Assembly (NCBI GenBank): GCA_963793645.1
Contig: CAWCAW010000004.1
Coordinates: forward strand, 62,001 to 126,000
Reading direction: 5' to 3'
DNA from: CAWCAW01 sp963793645
GTDB taxonomy: Bacteria > Actinomycetota > Acidimicrobiia > Acidimicrobiales > UBA8190
DNA: 64,000 nucleotides
This document shows positions 36,150 through 43,950 of the stretch, piece after piece (position 1 is the first letter of the stretch; the number at the start of each line of letters is the position of its first letter). Made by a program: the position numbers and the translations under genes. The notes below the pieces were generated by a model that ran no database searches, was not told the DNA's origin, and worked only from the letters and a program-made list of their open reading frames with translations.

Positions 36150-37461
36150 TTACTCGTCCGGCGGCTTGACCAGGCACGACGAGTTCGGCGAGGCTCGCCA
36201 CCCGTGGCGCTCTCCTTCCTCTACCGCTTCGTCCGCCGTGTCATCGAGGCGGTTTGGGTCCACCAGATGAACGACGTGGCTAAGGACGCCGAGATCCTCG
36301 TGTTGCGTCACCAGCTGGCCGTGCTCCAGTGCCAGGTCGCCCGTCCCCGCTTCACCTGGTCGGATCGAGCGCTCATCAGTCTCCTCGCTCGCCTGATCCC
36401 CCGTAAGCGGTGGGCGTCCTTCCTCGTCACGCCCGAGACGATCCTTCGCTGGCATCGCGCCCTCGTTCGACGACGATGGACCTACCCCCACCAGAATCCC
36501 GGCCGTCCGGCCCTCCCCCGCGACACCGTCGAACTGATCATCCGGCTGGCACGAGAGAACCCGCGCTGGGGCTACCTGCGCATCGTGGGCGAGCTGAAGA
36601 AGCTCGGTGTCGCCGTCTCCAAAACCAGCGTCGCCACGGTCCTGCGCCACCATCGCCTCCCACCTGCGCCACGGCGCTCGGGCCCCACCTGGAGCGAGTT
36701 CCTGCGGGCCCAGGCCAAGGGCATCTTGGCCACCGACTTCTTCACCGTCGACACGATCACCCTGCGGCGTTTCTACGTGCTCTTCGTGATCGAGATCGAC
36801 CAGCGACGGGTACACCTGCTCGGCGTCACCGCCAACCCCATCGGCCCCTGGGTCACCCAGGTGGCCCGCAACTTCGCCTCCGACCTCGAAGACGCCGGGC
36901 GTCACTTCCGTTTCCTCATCCGTGACCGCGACACCAAGTTCACCGCCAGCTTCGACGCCGTGCTCGCCTCCATCGGCATCGAGGCCCTACGGACCCCGGT
37001 CGCCTCACCGAGGGCCAACGCTTTCGCTGAGCGGTTCGTTCGGACCGTCCGCCAGGACTGCCTCGACCACCTCCTCGTCGTCTCACGGCGGCATCTGGAG
37101 GCCCTGCTCGCCGAGTACGTCTGCCATTACAACGAAGCCAGGCCCCACCGCGGTCTTGAACTCGAGCCACCACTCCCCCGCCCGGCGACCTCGACGACCA
37201 GTGACGCCGAGGTCATCCGTCAGCGATCTCCTCGGCGGCATTGTCCTCGAGTACGAGCGCGCTGCCTGAGCGCAACCCTCATCGGCCGTACCGCCGACGG
37301 ACCAACCCTGCGGCCAACGCCGCGACTGCGTGGGCCCCCGATCGAATGCCTCCGTCCGGTGCTTACCTGGTGACGCCCCGACCCTCGAACTGCGATTGAA
37401 GCCGGAGACACTTCGCGATCCGTGGCGACGATCGGACGCGTCCGATTATTTGGACTCTTCA
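36138..37461 (+). mobile_element. Insertion sequence copy 1 (integrase-core DDE family)
   Basis: The ends are set by comparison with copy 2 at 50518. Both begin TGAAGGG(T/C)(C/T)CATTTACTCG and end in an inverted CGATTATTTGGAC(T/C)CTTCA, giving imperfect terminal inverted repeats of about 19 bp. The element is 1,324 bp and carries one transposase gene with a frameshift. No target duplication is seen, and the two flanks belong to unrelated genes (Fic and an alpha/beta hydrolase). DNA on at least one side has therefore been lost or rearranged. Confidence 0.82.
36204..37269 (+). pseudogene. Transposase of IS copy 1, frameshifted near the end
   Basis: A DDE integrase-core transposase about 90% identical to the intact copy at 50584. 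The catalytic residues are in ILATDFFTVD, LIRDRDTKF and ANAFAERFVRT. Near 37222 an extra A turns the C-terminal RRDLLGGIVHEYERAA of the intact copy into RQRSPRRHC and an unrelated tail of about 50 residues running to 37373. In the restored frame the gene would end at 37269 with LLGGIVLEYERAA. The catalytic core is upstream of the shift, so a partly active protein cannot be excluded. Confidence 0.88.
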
Positions 37462-37462
37462 G

Positions 37463-37600
37463 GCCTACAAGAAGGAGTTCAAGAATCCCGGCATCACCGA
37501 GTTCGTCGAAGTACCAGGGCGGGGCCACGCCCTCACGATCGACAGCGGTTGGCGCGAGGTGGCCGACCTCGCCTTGGCGTTCGTCCAACGGTTCGTATAA
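37463..37600 (+). pseudogene. C-terminal fragment of an alpha/beta hydrolase
   Basis: The 46 codons directly after the IS read AYKKEFKNPGITEFVEVPGR, then GHALTIDSGWREVADLALAF and VQRFV before a stop. This is the C-terminus of an alpha/beta hydrolase, with the catalytic histidine in GRGHALTID. The front of the gene is missing and is not found on the other side of the IS. Confidence 0.75.
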
Positions 37601-37920
37601 GAGGCGGCGCGTCTTCGTACGGGCCTGGCGCGATGATGATCGTGATCACGATCCCATTGGCCAGCCAGCGCTAAAGGTCGTTAGGGGGTCCATTTTCGGC
37701 CGTCGTTGGCAACTTGAACCCCAAACACATCCGTACAAACCTTTTCATCGAGAGCCAGCAGAGGCACCCAACGCAATTCGTCCTCAATCTCCTGGAATCG
37801 GACGATTGGATTGGTCGCCTGCGAAACCGAGCGGCTGAATTCCTTGTTGATGGCACCACGCGAAGTAAGCATCGCGAGACAAGGGCGGTACATTCTTTGA
37901 AGAGATCTTAATGCCAAGGG

Positions 37921-38001
37921 CTAATCCGGCATCTCCTTGTGCGTTTGGCCAAGAACCATCCACTGCTCGACGGCAACAAGAGAGCCGCCTGGGTGACGCT
38001 C
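37921..38001 (+). pseudogene. Doc-type toxin fragment
   Basis: One frame reads LLVRLAKNHPLLDGNKRAAW followed by VTLGV. HPLLDGNKR is the active-site motif of Doc toxins, the kinase branch of the Fic fold. Both ends are missing and there is no Phd-like antitoxin beside it. It is a relic of a toxin-antitoxin module. The 320 bp before it (37601-37920) contain no gene I can support. Confidence 0.7.
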
Positions 38002-38005
38002 GGAG

Positions 38006-38665
38006 TCACTTCCCCACTATCCGGTGACGCAACTCGACGAAGACCTCGGTGCCGACGATCTCCTCTAACTCCGGTCCGAGCGAGTCGATCACCTGACGGA
38101 CGCCGGCGAAGGCCAACGGATCCTCAGTGCAGCACCACGCCATCGTCTCGCCCTCCGCGCCCCAATCGCGCCGTGTCCATCGGCGCACAGTTGCCACCTC
38201 GGTGTCATCAACACCCCCTTCCCAGTCCACTTTTATCGGCAACTGCCAGCACACCGAGGGCTTCCATTCGATGGGTGACTCGCCCATCTCGATGGCCTCC
38301 AGGTGGAGGGCACAGCCCGCGCCGCCGATGAAGCCGGGGCGGTTGAGGAAAATGCAAGCGCCATCGACAACCCGGGTGTGGGTGCGGGAATCGTGGCTGA
38401 AGATGCCTCCGTCCCGCGCCTCGGCGTGGTGCTCGAAGCGGGCCGGTGACAGGGTGGCCGCAAGAGCGGCGATCATTCGAGCTTCGTCCTCATCGCCAAG
38501 ATCAGCTCCGATGGAGCAGCATCCGAGACCGAGATTCTCCGCTGGTTCGGGACCGATGCCTTGGCAACCCCGACCCCACAGACACTCCCACCTCGATGTC
38601 AGGAAGTCCCGGTCGAAGCGCCATACCGTGTCACCGTCGCGGATTTCCTCCATCTCCGGGTCCAT
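38006..38665 (-). CDS. Conserved Cys-rich protein (WECLWGRGCQGIG family)
   Basis: A 219-residue cytosolic protein of a conserved actinobacterial family of unknown function. Conserved features include SRWECLWGRGCQGIG, GLGCCSIGADL, RVVDGACIFLNRPGF, GAGCALHLEAIE, KPSVCWQLPIKVDW and MAWCCTE. The eight or more conserved cysteines are arranged like metal or Fe-S ligands, similar in style to YkgJ/DUF3109 proteins. The start at 38665 is inferred from where the family-like sequence begins. A 53-residue zinc-ribbon gene lies 65 bp upstream on the same strand and is probably cotranscribed. The reaction is unknown. Confidence 0.78.
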   Translation of the reverse strand: MDPEMEEIRDGDTVWRFDRDFLTSRWECLWGRGCQGIGPEPAENLGLGCCSIGADLGDEDEARMIAALAATLSPARFEHHAEARDGGIFSHDSRTHTRVVDGACIFLNRPGFIGGAGCALHLEAIEMGESPIEWKPSVCWQLPIKVDWEGGVDDTEVATVRRWTRRDWGAEGETMAWCCTEDPLAFAGVRQVIDSLGPELEEIVGTEVFVELRHRIVGK

Positions 38666-38730
38666 AGGCGACGACTCTACGACGTGTCCGGGCCCGGGCC
38701 GGTTCACAGCACCGCCTGTCTCCTGGACGG

Positions 38731-38892
38731 TTACCCCGAAGAAAGAACGACCTCGCCGTAGGCGTCACAATCGGCGTTGTCGCACACAAAGTCCGAGTCG
38801 ATGACATTCGAGAGGTCTGCTGGAAGCGCGGTGACGCCACAATGAGGACAAATGGGGGCGCGTCCCACGTCGGCGTCATCTTGCTCGGTCAT
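38731..38892 (-). CDS. 53-residue zinc-ribbon protein
   Basis: A short gene starting MTEQDDADVGRAPICPHCGV and ending DSDFVCDNADCDAYGEVVLS plus two residues. The CPHC and CDNADC pairs, spaced about 25 residues apart, form a zinc ribbon. The frame is compact, hydrophilic and ends in TAA. It lies just upstream of the Cys-rich protein on the same strand, so the pair may act together. No specific function is recognised. Confidence 0.65.
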   Translation of the reverse strand: MTEQDDADVGRAPICPHCGVTALPADLSNVIDSDFVCDNADCDAYGEVVLSSG

Positions 38893-39508
38893 CGTTTCCA
38901 CAAGGATATGCGTTCCGGGACACGTCAGATTGTCCAGCTCCTTTCAGCAACGGAGGCCGGAGGGAGAACTGAGTGGGTTCCTGGGTGCCGCAAGTATCAA
39001 GCGTGGGAGCCTGAGACGAAGCCATCGGGCCATCGAACAAACATCGGTATCGCCTCGGCAATCGGGCGATACCGGCGAATCGTGTAATTGCGTGGACCGT
39101 GATGTAAGTGCCGATGCCGGATCCTTACGCAAGATCCTGAGATCCACAGCCAACCGCACGGTATCGCCCCCCGATCCTCAGACTCCGTCTCCACTGTTCT
39201 GAGCGGACATGTGAACTTTTTGGATCGCCGCGGATGCCGGTGTTGAGTCGGTAGTCAGGGGTCAACCAGCTATGGGAGTGACTACTTCCTGCCTTGGTCG
39301 GGCAGCGAAAGGCGCGTCCATCGTCGAGGGTCGGGCGCGTCTTGGACCCCTGCTCGTGGCATGACGACAAATAACCATCGTCGTTGCGCTCGGACTCGAA
39401 TTGTGCGGCCATCAACCGCTTGAGAATGTGGTACGAAGCAGGCAGCGATCGCATCGGGCGCGCCACAGGGGCCTGATGTCAGCCCCTTGCACTGCCTCGA
39501 TCTGGATC
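38893..39508. other. Intergenic, no supported gene
   Basis: About 600 bp between the zinc-ribbon gene and the tRNA-derived repeat. Frames in both directions lack protein character and no structured RNA was recognised. Base composition looks lower in GC than in the first 30 kb. Confidence 0.5.
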
Positions 39509-39547
39509 TCTCTGGAGCGGACGACGGGATTCGAACCCGCGACCCTC
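39509..39547 (-). repeat. attL-like copy of the tRNA-Gly 3' end
   Basis: These 39 bp are identical to 63850-63888, the 3' part of the tRNA-Gly(GCC) gene including its encoded CCA. After one missing base the match resumes for CCTTGGCAA, which reaches the anticodon loop. The 5' half of the tRNA is absent, so this is not a working tRNA. Such partial copies are left when an element integrates at a tRNA 3' end. Confidence 0.85.
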
Positions 39548-39663
39548 CCTTGGCAAAAACAATGCCAACGAAGGAGGGCGGACTCCCCTACCTGCGACTC
39601 TGCAGATTGATGCAGGTCGATCGGCGTTCTCGACTGACCGCGACAGACCATTATCGGCCGCTG

Positions 39664-39727
39664 TTGTCAATGGCGCGTGGTATTTCTGTGGAGCGCGCGC
39701 CACGGAATCCCGTACCACGTGCACCAC
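39664..39727 (+). repeat. 64-bp palindromic repeat, copy 1
   Basis: It begins TTGTCAATGGCGCGTGGTAT and ends GTACCACGTGCACCAC, with a central near-palindrome GTGGAGCGCGCGCCAC. About 56 of 64 positions match copy 2, and the first 20 and last 16 are identical. It sits 13 bp beyond the stop codon of the RelE-like toxin. Confidence 0.85.
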
Positions 39728-39740
39728 CGTTCTCCGCTAA

Positions 39741-40031
39741 TCACGGAGTCCTAAATACACCATGAGTACCCACACGTCGCCAGATGATGTGTGTTTCACC
39801 ACGGGTGATCTCACTCCCGTACTCAAAGGTCGCCCGCCCGTCGGCGGCCCACGTCATCTCGAAGATGCCGGCGGCCCCCTTCACGCCCTTCACCCGAAGA
39901 CTCGATCGAAACGCTCCCGCTTTGAGGTCCGCTACAAAGTGCGCAACCGCCGCCAGAAATACTGCTTGCTGGTCGGCCGAAAGTCCGTCGAAGTCAGCGC
40001 TGAAGCGGGCCAACCAGGCAAAGGTGGGCAC
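39741..40031 (-). CDS. RelE/HigB-like toxin
   Basis: A 96-residue protein with the RelE-superfamily layout: two N-terminal helices (ARFSADFDGLSADQQAVFLAAVAHFVADL) followed by beta strands with basic residues (RVKGVKGAAGIFEMTWAADGRATFEYG) and a C-terminal HIIWRRVG strand. Such toxins cleave mRNA at the ribosome. It lies 6 bp after an AbrB-type antitoxin gene on the same strand, the normal antitoxin-first order. Pairing of a RelE-fold toxin with a SpoVT/AbrB antitoxin is less usual than with RelB or HTH antitoxins. Confidence 0.78.
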   Translation of the reverse strand: MPTFAWLARFSADFDGLSADQQAVFLAAVAHFVADLKAGAFRSSLRVKGVKGAAGIFEMTWAADGRATFEYGSEITRGETHIIWRRVGTHGVFRTP

Positions 40032-40037
40032 GCTCTA

Positions 40038-40352
40038 TCAGCGAGCGCGCCGCGGCCGCCCCGGAGCCTTCACGCGACCCCCTAAGGCCGTGAGGAGCTC
40101 CTCACCGGAGCCGAAAATTTCCAGACGATCGTGGGCAAGATCGGTATCCGCTTCCCGCTCCCCCTCCTGCCAATCCTTCTTCCAGAACCACGCCTGGGTG
40201 GCGTCGATAACTTTCTGCGGCCGGAGCAAAATCCCTTCGGCCGTCATCTCCGCATCCAGGAGATCGCCTTCTTCGAGATGTGCAGCGGCGCGGATCTCCT
40301 CGGGGAGGGTCAGTTGTCCCTTGGCCCGCAGTGTGGTTCTCGGCACGGTCAT
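40038..40352 (-). CDS. SpoVT/AbrB-type antitoxin
   Basis: A 104-residue antitoxin. The N-terminal swapped-hairpin domain reads TTLRAKGQLTLPEEIRAAAHLEEGDLLDAEM, then GILLRPQKVID, typical for MazE/AbrB DNA-binding domains. The acidic and then basic C-terminal half should wrap around the toxin. It precedes the RelE-like toxin by 6 bp. A perfect 6-bp inverted repeat (GACTAT-CGT-ATAGTC) 17 bp upstream of the start is the likely autoregulatory operator. Confidence 0.85.
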   Translation of the reverse strand: MTVPRTTLRAKGQLTLPEEIRAAAHLEEGDLLDAEMTAEGILLRPQKVIDATQAWFWKKDWQEGEREADTDLAHDRLEIFGSGEELLTALGGRVKAPGRPRRAR

Positions 40353-40369
40353 AGCTTAGCAGATGTTCC

Positions 40370-40384
40370 GACTATCGTATAGTC
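40370..40384. promoter_or_regulatory. Operator of the AbrB/RelE-like module
   Basis: GACTAT-CGT-ATAGTC, a perfect inverted repeat 17 bp before the antitoxin start. On the minus strand it contains an AT-rich TATACG that could be the -10 box, so binding would block transcription. Confidence 0.65.
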
Positions 40385-40762
40385 CGATTTTCCTACTTTA
40401 TTCGCAGCACGGGATGCGGGAAAAGATCGACCGTCGATCTTGCCGAGCGCTTCGGTGCGGCAACACGTGTGGTCTGCACAGAGCAGCAGCCGGCAACGTC
40501 GCACGGTCAGAAGTCGTCTTCAGGCGCTCCGATCAGGGTGTTATGCGCCGTCAAACGCCTGGGAGCCGTTGGCTACTGCGTGCCTAGCGGACGCATATTG
40601 TGATTTCCGTCCTGATCCGACAGCAAAGCCTCAATGAGTTTGAAGTCGATGCGTGGGGCTGCGACCGTCATGGAGTCAGAACCTCGTTGACATTCGATCA
40701 CGACCGTCCGAGGCCAACCGACACGGAGGAATAGAGAATCAACCATTAATTAAGGACCGTAA
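40385..40762. other. Intergenic, no supported gene
   Basis: About 380 bp between the first toxin-antitoxin promoter and repeat copy 2. Open frames here lack protein character. Confidence 0.5.
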
Positions 40763-40826
40763 TTGTCAATGGCGCGTGGTATGTGTGTGGTGCGCGCACC
40801 ACGAGATCTTGTACCACGTGCACCAC
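40763..40826 (+). repeat. 64-bp palindromic repeat, copy 2
   Basis: Same length and orientation as copy 1. The centre is the perfect 16-bp palindrome GTGGTGCGCGCACCAC, flanked by GTGGTA on the left and TACCAC on the right, so the whole unit can fold into a two-tier cruciform. It sits 25 bp beyond the mazF stop codon. Confidence 0.87.
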
Positions 40827-40851
40827 ATCAATCCACCTGTGTCGAGCTCCA

Positions 40852-41160
40852 TCAACAACCTGTCGAGTCCTTCAAAACGCCACAGGCTTGCGCCATTCGT
40901 CTTGGGGACAGGGTAGAAATGCGGCGCCGAAACACCGATCTGGGGAGTGTGTGAAGGTTGTCGAAGTTCACGACACAGTCACTGGGAACGCCGTCGGCGG
41001 CGGCGGTGAGCTCCAGTTCGGAAACCAGGGCCCGTTTCGTACGAGTTAATGCTGCTACCACGACCGACTGGATGCGGTCAGCGACCGGGTCTCTTGTCAG
41101 GACTAACACGGGTCGATCTCCTCCGGGCGTGGCGGCAAACCAGATTTCACCCCGTTGCAT
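40852..41160 (-). CDS. mazF: MazF-type endoribonuclease toxin
   Basis: A 102-residue PemK/MazF toxin, starting MQRGEIWFAATPGGDRPVLVLTRDPVAD. The family features are RGEIWF near the N-terminus, RPVLVLTRD with the catalytic arginine region, the threonine-bearing SVVVAALTRT and NFDNLHTLPRSVFRRRI. Such toxins cut single-stranded RNA at short motifs. The start at 41160 is chosen from family alignment; it overlaps the upstream antitoxin gene by 14 bp, so translation is coupled. A 64-bp repeat follows the stop codon. Confidence 0.9.
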   Translation of the reverse strand: MQRGEIWFAATPGGDRPVLVLTRDPVADRIQSVVVAALTRTKRALVSELELTAAADGVPSDCVVNFDNLHTLPRSVFRRRISTLSPRRMAQACGVLKDSTGC

Positions 41161-41398
41161 CAGCCCAGTCCGACCAGTCCTCAGCCGGACCCCAGTCCGC
41201 AACCTCGGCGAGGGCCTGCTCCGCGGAGGTCGGCGGGAACTGGTCCCATGTTTTGGCGTCGTCTTCGCTCGCCAGCCTCACCAGGTACCGATGGAGGGCA
41301 TCTCTGAGGAGCTCGGAGCGGTCCACGCCCAACTGTTGCGCCCGTCGTTGGGCTTCAGCGGCTTCGCTCTCGCTGACCCGAAAACTGATCATCGTCAT
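41147..41398 (-). CDS. Ribbon-helix-helix antitoxin for MazF
   Basis: An 83-residue antitoxin. The N-terminal ribbon-helix-helix reads MISFRVSESEAAEAQRRAQQLGVDRSELLRDALHRYLVRL, followed by an acidic, tryptophan-rich tail (WGPAEDWSDWADATG) suited to bind and block the MazF groove. It overlaps the toxin gene by 14 bp. An inverted repeat GTCATAC-N14-GTATGAC spans its start codon and is the probable operator. Confidence 0.87.
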   Translation of the reverse strand: MTMISFRVSESEAAEAQRRAQQLGVDRSELLRDALHRYLVRLASEDDAKTWDQFPPTSAEQALAEVADWGPAEDWSDWADATG

Positions 41399-41421
41399 AC
41401 AACAAGGATACCATGTATGAC
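41394..41421. promoter_or_regulatory. Operator over the start of the MazF antitoxin gene
   Basis: GTCATAC and GTATGAC are perfect 7-bp arms separated by 14 bp; the left arm includes the antitoxin start codon. The placement suits autorepression by the ribbon-helix-helix antitoxin. Confidence 0.6.
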
Positions 41422-41658
41422 ACTGAACGAGGCTCTCTTCCTCCCGATTTGCGCCTGCACCGATGAGCCGGCGTCCTCGCTCCCATTCGGCGAATTCCCT
41501 GGTTAAGAGGCTGATCCAGCTTTCGGATACTACGGGCCAAGCGCTACATGAGCGTGTGGGGTGCTTTTACCTCGATTGATCCTGTGAACAGGGGCTCCGC
41601 GAGCAAGGCTTCCGACCTACCCCGATCCGCCAAGTGGTAGTGCAGCCGCCCGTTAAGT

Positions 41659-41671
41659 GCTACATTGTAGC
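41659..41671. promoter_or_regulatory. Operator of the Phd/VapC module
   Basis: GCTACA-T-TGTAGC is a perfect inverted repeat ending 2 bp before the antitoxin ATG. There is no room for a ribosome site, so the transcript may be leaderless or start just upstream, with the antitoxin repressing by binding here. Confidence 0.65.
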
Positions 41672-41673
41672 AT

Positions 41674-41940
41674 ATGGAACGGATTGGGGTACGTGAGCTT
41701 CGTCAAAACGCCAGTCGATATCTCGCTCGAGTTGCCAGCGGGGAGAGCATCGAAGTGACCGACCGGGGCCGAGCAGTGGCGGTGCTCGTGCCGATCCGAG
41801 GCGACCGCTGGCAGGAATTGGTGACACGCGGCCAGATCCTGCGGGCCGAAGGGGATGGGACGGTCCTCGACGAGGCTCCCGTTGACTACGGGATCGAAGC
41901 CTCGACGCGATTGGCAGAGATCCGAGCAGAGGAGGGGTGA
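41674..41940 (+). CDS. Phd/YefM-type antitoxin
   Basis: An 88-residue antitoxin. The N-terminal Phd fold reads MERIGVRELRQNASRYLARVASGESIEVTDRGRAVAVLVPI, an almost textbook Phd/VapB sequence. The C-terminal part is a charged helix that should insert into the PIN toxin. The next gene starts inside its last codons (GTGA overlap). A palindrome abuts the start codon. Confidence 0.9.
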   Translation: MERIGVRELRQNASRYLARVASGESIEVTDRGRAVAVLVPIRGDRWQELVTRGQILRAEGDGTVLDEAPVDYGIEASTRLAEIRAEEG

Positions 41941-42335
41941 GGATCTACCTCGATTCCTCCACGCTTGTGAAATTGGTACAGCGCGAAACCGAGTCGGAGC
42001 CACTGCGACGGTTTCTCCGGCGGCATCGAGACGATCGACTTGTGACGAGCACACTTGCTCGGGTGGAGGTTGTCCGAGCTGTGATCGGGGGAGGTCCGAG
42101 TGCCGTTGCGAGCGCCCGGCGCCAGCTTTCCCGACTCGACCAGATCGCGCTCGACGCCGACCTCCTCGATCGAGCTGCGACGCTCGCGCCGAGCGGTCTC
42201 GTGCGCAGTCTGGACGCCATCCACCTGTCAGCTGCACAATTAGTCGGGGCAGAACTGCGCGCGATAGTTACCTACGATGGACGAATGGCGCAGACCGCAG
42301 CGAGCCTCGGATTTGTTATCGAGGCACCATCATAA
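41937..42335 (+). CDS. vapC: VapC-type PIN-domain ribonuclease toxin
   Basis: A 132-residue PIN nuclease. The acidic active site is complete: Asp in IYLDSSTLVKL, Glu in LARVEVVRAV, Asp in RSLDAIHLSAA and Asp in VTYDGRMAQTA. Such toxins cleave tRNA or rRNA. GTG 41937 overlaps the antitoxin stop, giving translational coupling. It is the third toxin-antitoxin pair within 2.6 kb. Confidence 0.92.
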   Translation: MRIYLDSSTLVKLVQRETESEPLRRFLRRHRDDRLVTSTLARVEVVRAVIGGGPSAVASARRQLSRLDQIALDADLLDRAATLAPSGLVRSLDAIHLSAAQLVGAELRAIVTYDGRMAQTAASLGFVIEAPS

Positions 42336-42421
42336 AGATTCATGAGAAGCGGTGTCAGCGTTCGCGTTATCCCGCAGCCCTGCGTTCAAGTAATCCACCA
42401 CTGGGCCCCTGGGAAATCTGT

Positions 42422-42880
42422 CTACTCCATGGCGGCTCCCGACGCCCGCTGACGCCCGTCGATGAGCTGAGCGATCTGGTTGGCGAGGTGGTCGGCCGTC
42501 GGGCGGCCGAGTTCGCTGGCGACCGTCACCTCGCGTGCTCCGCGCCGCAGGCGGACCAGCCACACTCGTCGACAACCGCCACCAGGATTCGTTCCGAGTA
42601 GGCAGAACAACCCCAACGGGTCCACCCCGTTCACCGGATCATCACCAACGTAGGTATAAGCGGTATCGGTCGATGTGAAGGCCGGGTCTCTGGTGGTGAA
42701 TGTCCCCGTCGACGGCTGATACCACCGGGCCCTCAGGTTCGTGAACCCGGCGTCACTGGTCGACGAGTTGTCCGTGTATTGCCCCGCGTATCCGAAGGTA
42801 GAACCAGCCTGGCCGTTGCTCAGGGTCCCGAAGGCGTCATAGCGGTAGTAGTTCAAGGCCTTGCCGGCGGCGTTGGACAA
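42422..42880 (-). pseudogene. RHS-repeat protein, C-terminal core fragment
   Basis: About 150 codons of an RHS/YD protein: NYYRYDAFGTLSN, FGYAGQYTD, NLRARWYQPSTGTFTTRDP and the core end YTYVGDDPVNGVDPLGLF, then a variable tip of about 60 residues with no recognisable toxin domain. The huge upstream part is missing. The frame is cut at about 42880, exactly where a transposase fragment on the other strand begins. Confidence 0.85.
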
Positions 42881-43363
42881 CTCTTTGTGATCGACATCGA
42901 CACGCGGGTAGTGCACCTCCTTGGGGTCACGACGCACCCCAACGATCTGTGGATGGCCCAGATCGCACGCAACCTGGTCTTCAACCTCCACGACTCCGCC
43001 CGGAAGGTCCGCTTCTTGGTCCGTGACCGTGATGCCAAGTTCACCGCCGCCTTCGACGAAGTGTTGCGCAGCGAAGGCATCACCACGATCCGCACCCCAG
43101 TCCGAGCGCCTCGAGCAAACGCCTACGCCGAGCGCTGGATCGAGAGCCTGCGAGCCGAATGCCTCGACCACCTGCTCATCGTTTCCCACCGCCAGCTCGA
43201 ACGGGTGCTGAACGTGTACATCGACCACTACAACCGGGCGCGGCCGCACCGGGGCCTCCGGTTGGAGGTTCCCGAGCCCACCATCACCCCTCCCCCGGTG
43301 GGCCCCATCGAGCGCCACGACATCCTCGGCGGCCTCATTCACGAGTACCGCCGGGCCGCGTGA
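42881..43363 (+). pseudogene. Transposase C-terminal fragment (same family as the 36.2 and 50.6 kb copies)
   Basis: It begins LFVIDIDTRVVHLLGVTTHP, which aligns with about residue 195 of the intact transposase, and continues to ERHDILGGLIHEYRRAA and a stop. It keeps the second and third catalytic acids (LVRDRDAKF, ANAYAERWIES) but lacks the first. It is more divergent from the two full copies than they are from each other, so it represents an older element. No terminal repeat was found. Confidence 0.87.
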
Positions 43364-43411
43364 CCTCGACGCTCTCCAGCGCCTCTTCCGCTTCGAGCCT
43401 ACGATCGGCAG

Positions 43412-43897
43412 GTGATCCTGAGGTGCACGAAGAAGTTGATCGCCGTCATCGGTCCGGTCCACATCTCCGAGCCGACACCTGACGCCGAGGACTGGTACGC
43501 AAATCTCTTGTGGTTCGAGCGCCGTAAGTGCCTGCTGCTGACTCACGTGAGCACGCTGTTCACGATCCTCGAGGCTGACGTCAGCGTCTCGGACCTGCGT
43601 TCCACCGGCTCCTTTATCTCCGCCCTCATCAAGCGCGAACTCCTCAGTGAGGGCCTGCCGCCCGACACGTTCGGCCCCAGCATGGAGGAGGTCGTCTATG
43701 CCAAAACCGCCGACCGGAGCGTCCTCGGATGCATGAATGACATGGCATACATGTGCGAGGTAGCGATCGCCGACTCCGGTTCCCTACGGCACACCGACCT
43801 CGTGGCGCTCAACCGATCTCTTCGCCGCAACATCAATCGTGCCCGTGATTACGAGCGCCCGATTGACCTCACCATCGGGCGTCTCAAAGACCAGTAA
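43412..43897 (+). CDS. DUF6933-like protein
   Basis: A 161-residue protein starting MILRCTKKLIAVIG (GTG start) with DWYANLLWFERRKCLLLTHVSTLFTILEADVSVSDLR, then TADRSVLGCMNDMAYMCE and LNRSLRRNIN. I associate this combination with the DUF6933 family of small proteins of unknown function, often found in accessory regions. Conserved Trp, Cys and Asn residues suggest a folded enzyme-like or nucleic-acid-binding domain, but no active site is known to me. It stands between an old transposase fragment and repeat copy 3. Confidence 0.68.
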   Translation: MILRCTKKLIAVIGPVHISEPTPDAEDWYANLLWFERRKCLLLTHVSTLFTILEADVSVSDLRSTGSFISALIKRELLSEGLPPDTFGPSMEEVVYAKTADRSVLGCMNDMAYMCEVAIADSGSLRHTDLVALNRSLRRNINRARDYERPIDLTIGRLKDQ

Positions 43898-43950
43898 ATC
43901 GAGGGAGCCAGGGGGAGGGAGTGCGTTGAGTCGGATTAATGCACCCGACA

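Noticed and set aside
36150..36905. Minus-strand frame antisense to the IS copy 1 transposase
   Set aside because: The same antisense frame recurs in copy 2 because the DNA is repeated; it has no protein signature.
37681..37917. Minus-strand frame of 78 residues as a small gene
   Set aside because: It has partial protein-like character, but no ribosome site, family match or partner; it lies among gene relics.
39509..39585. A second tRNA-Gly gene at the left island edge
   Set aside because: Only the 3' part from the anticodon loop onward matches; the D arm and 5' acceptor strand are missing, so it cannot fold as a tRNA. Kept as an att-like repeat.
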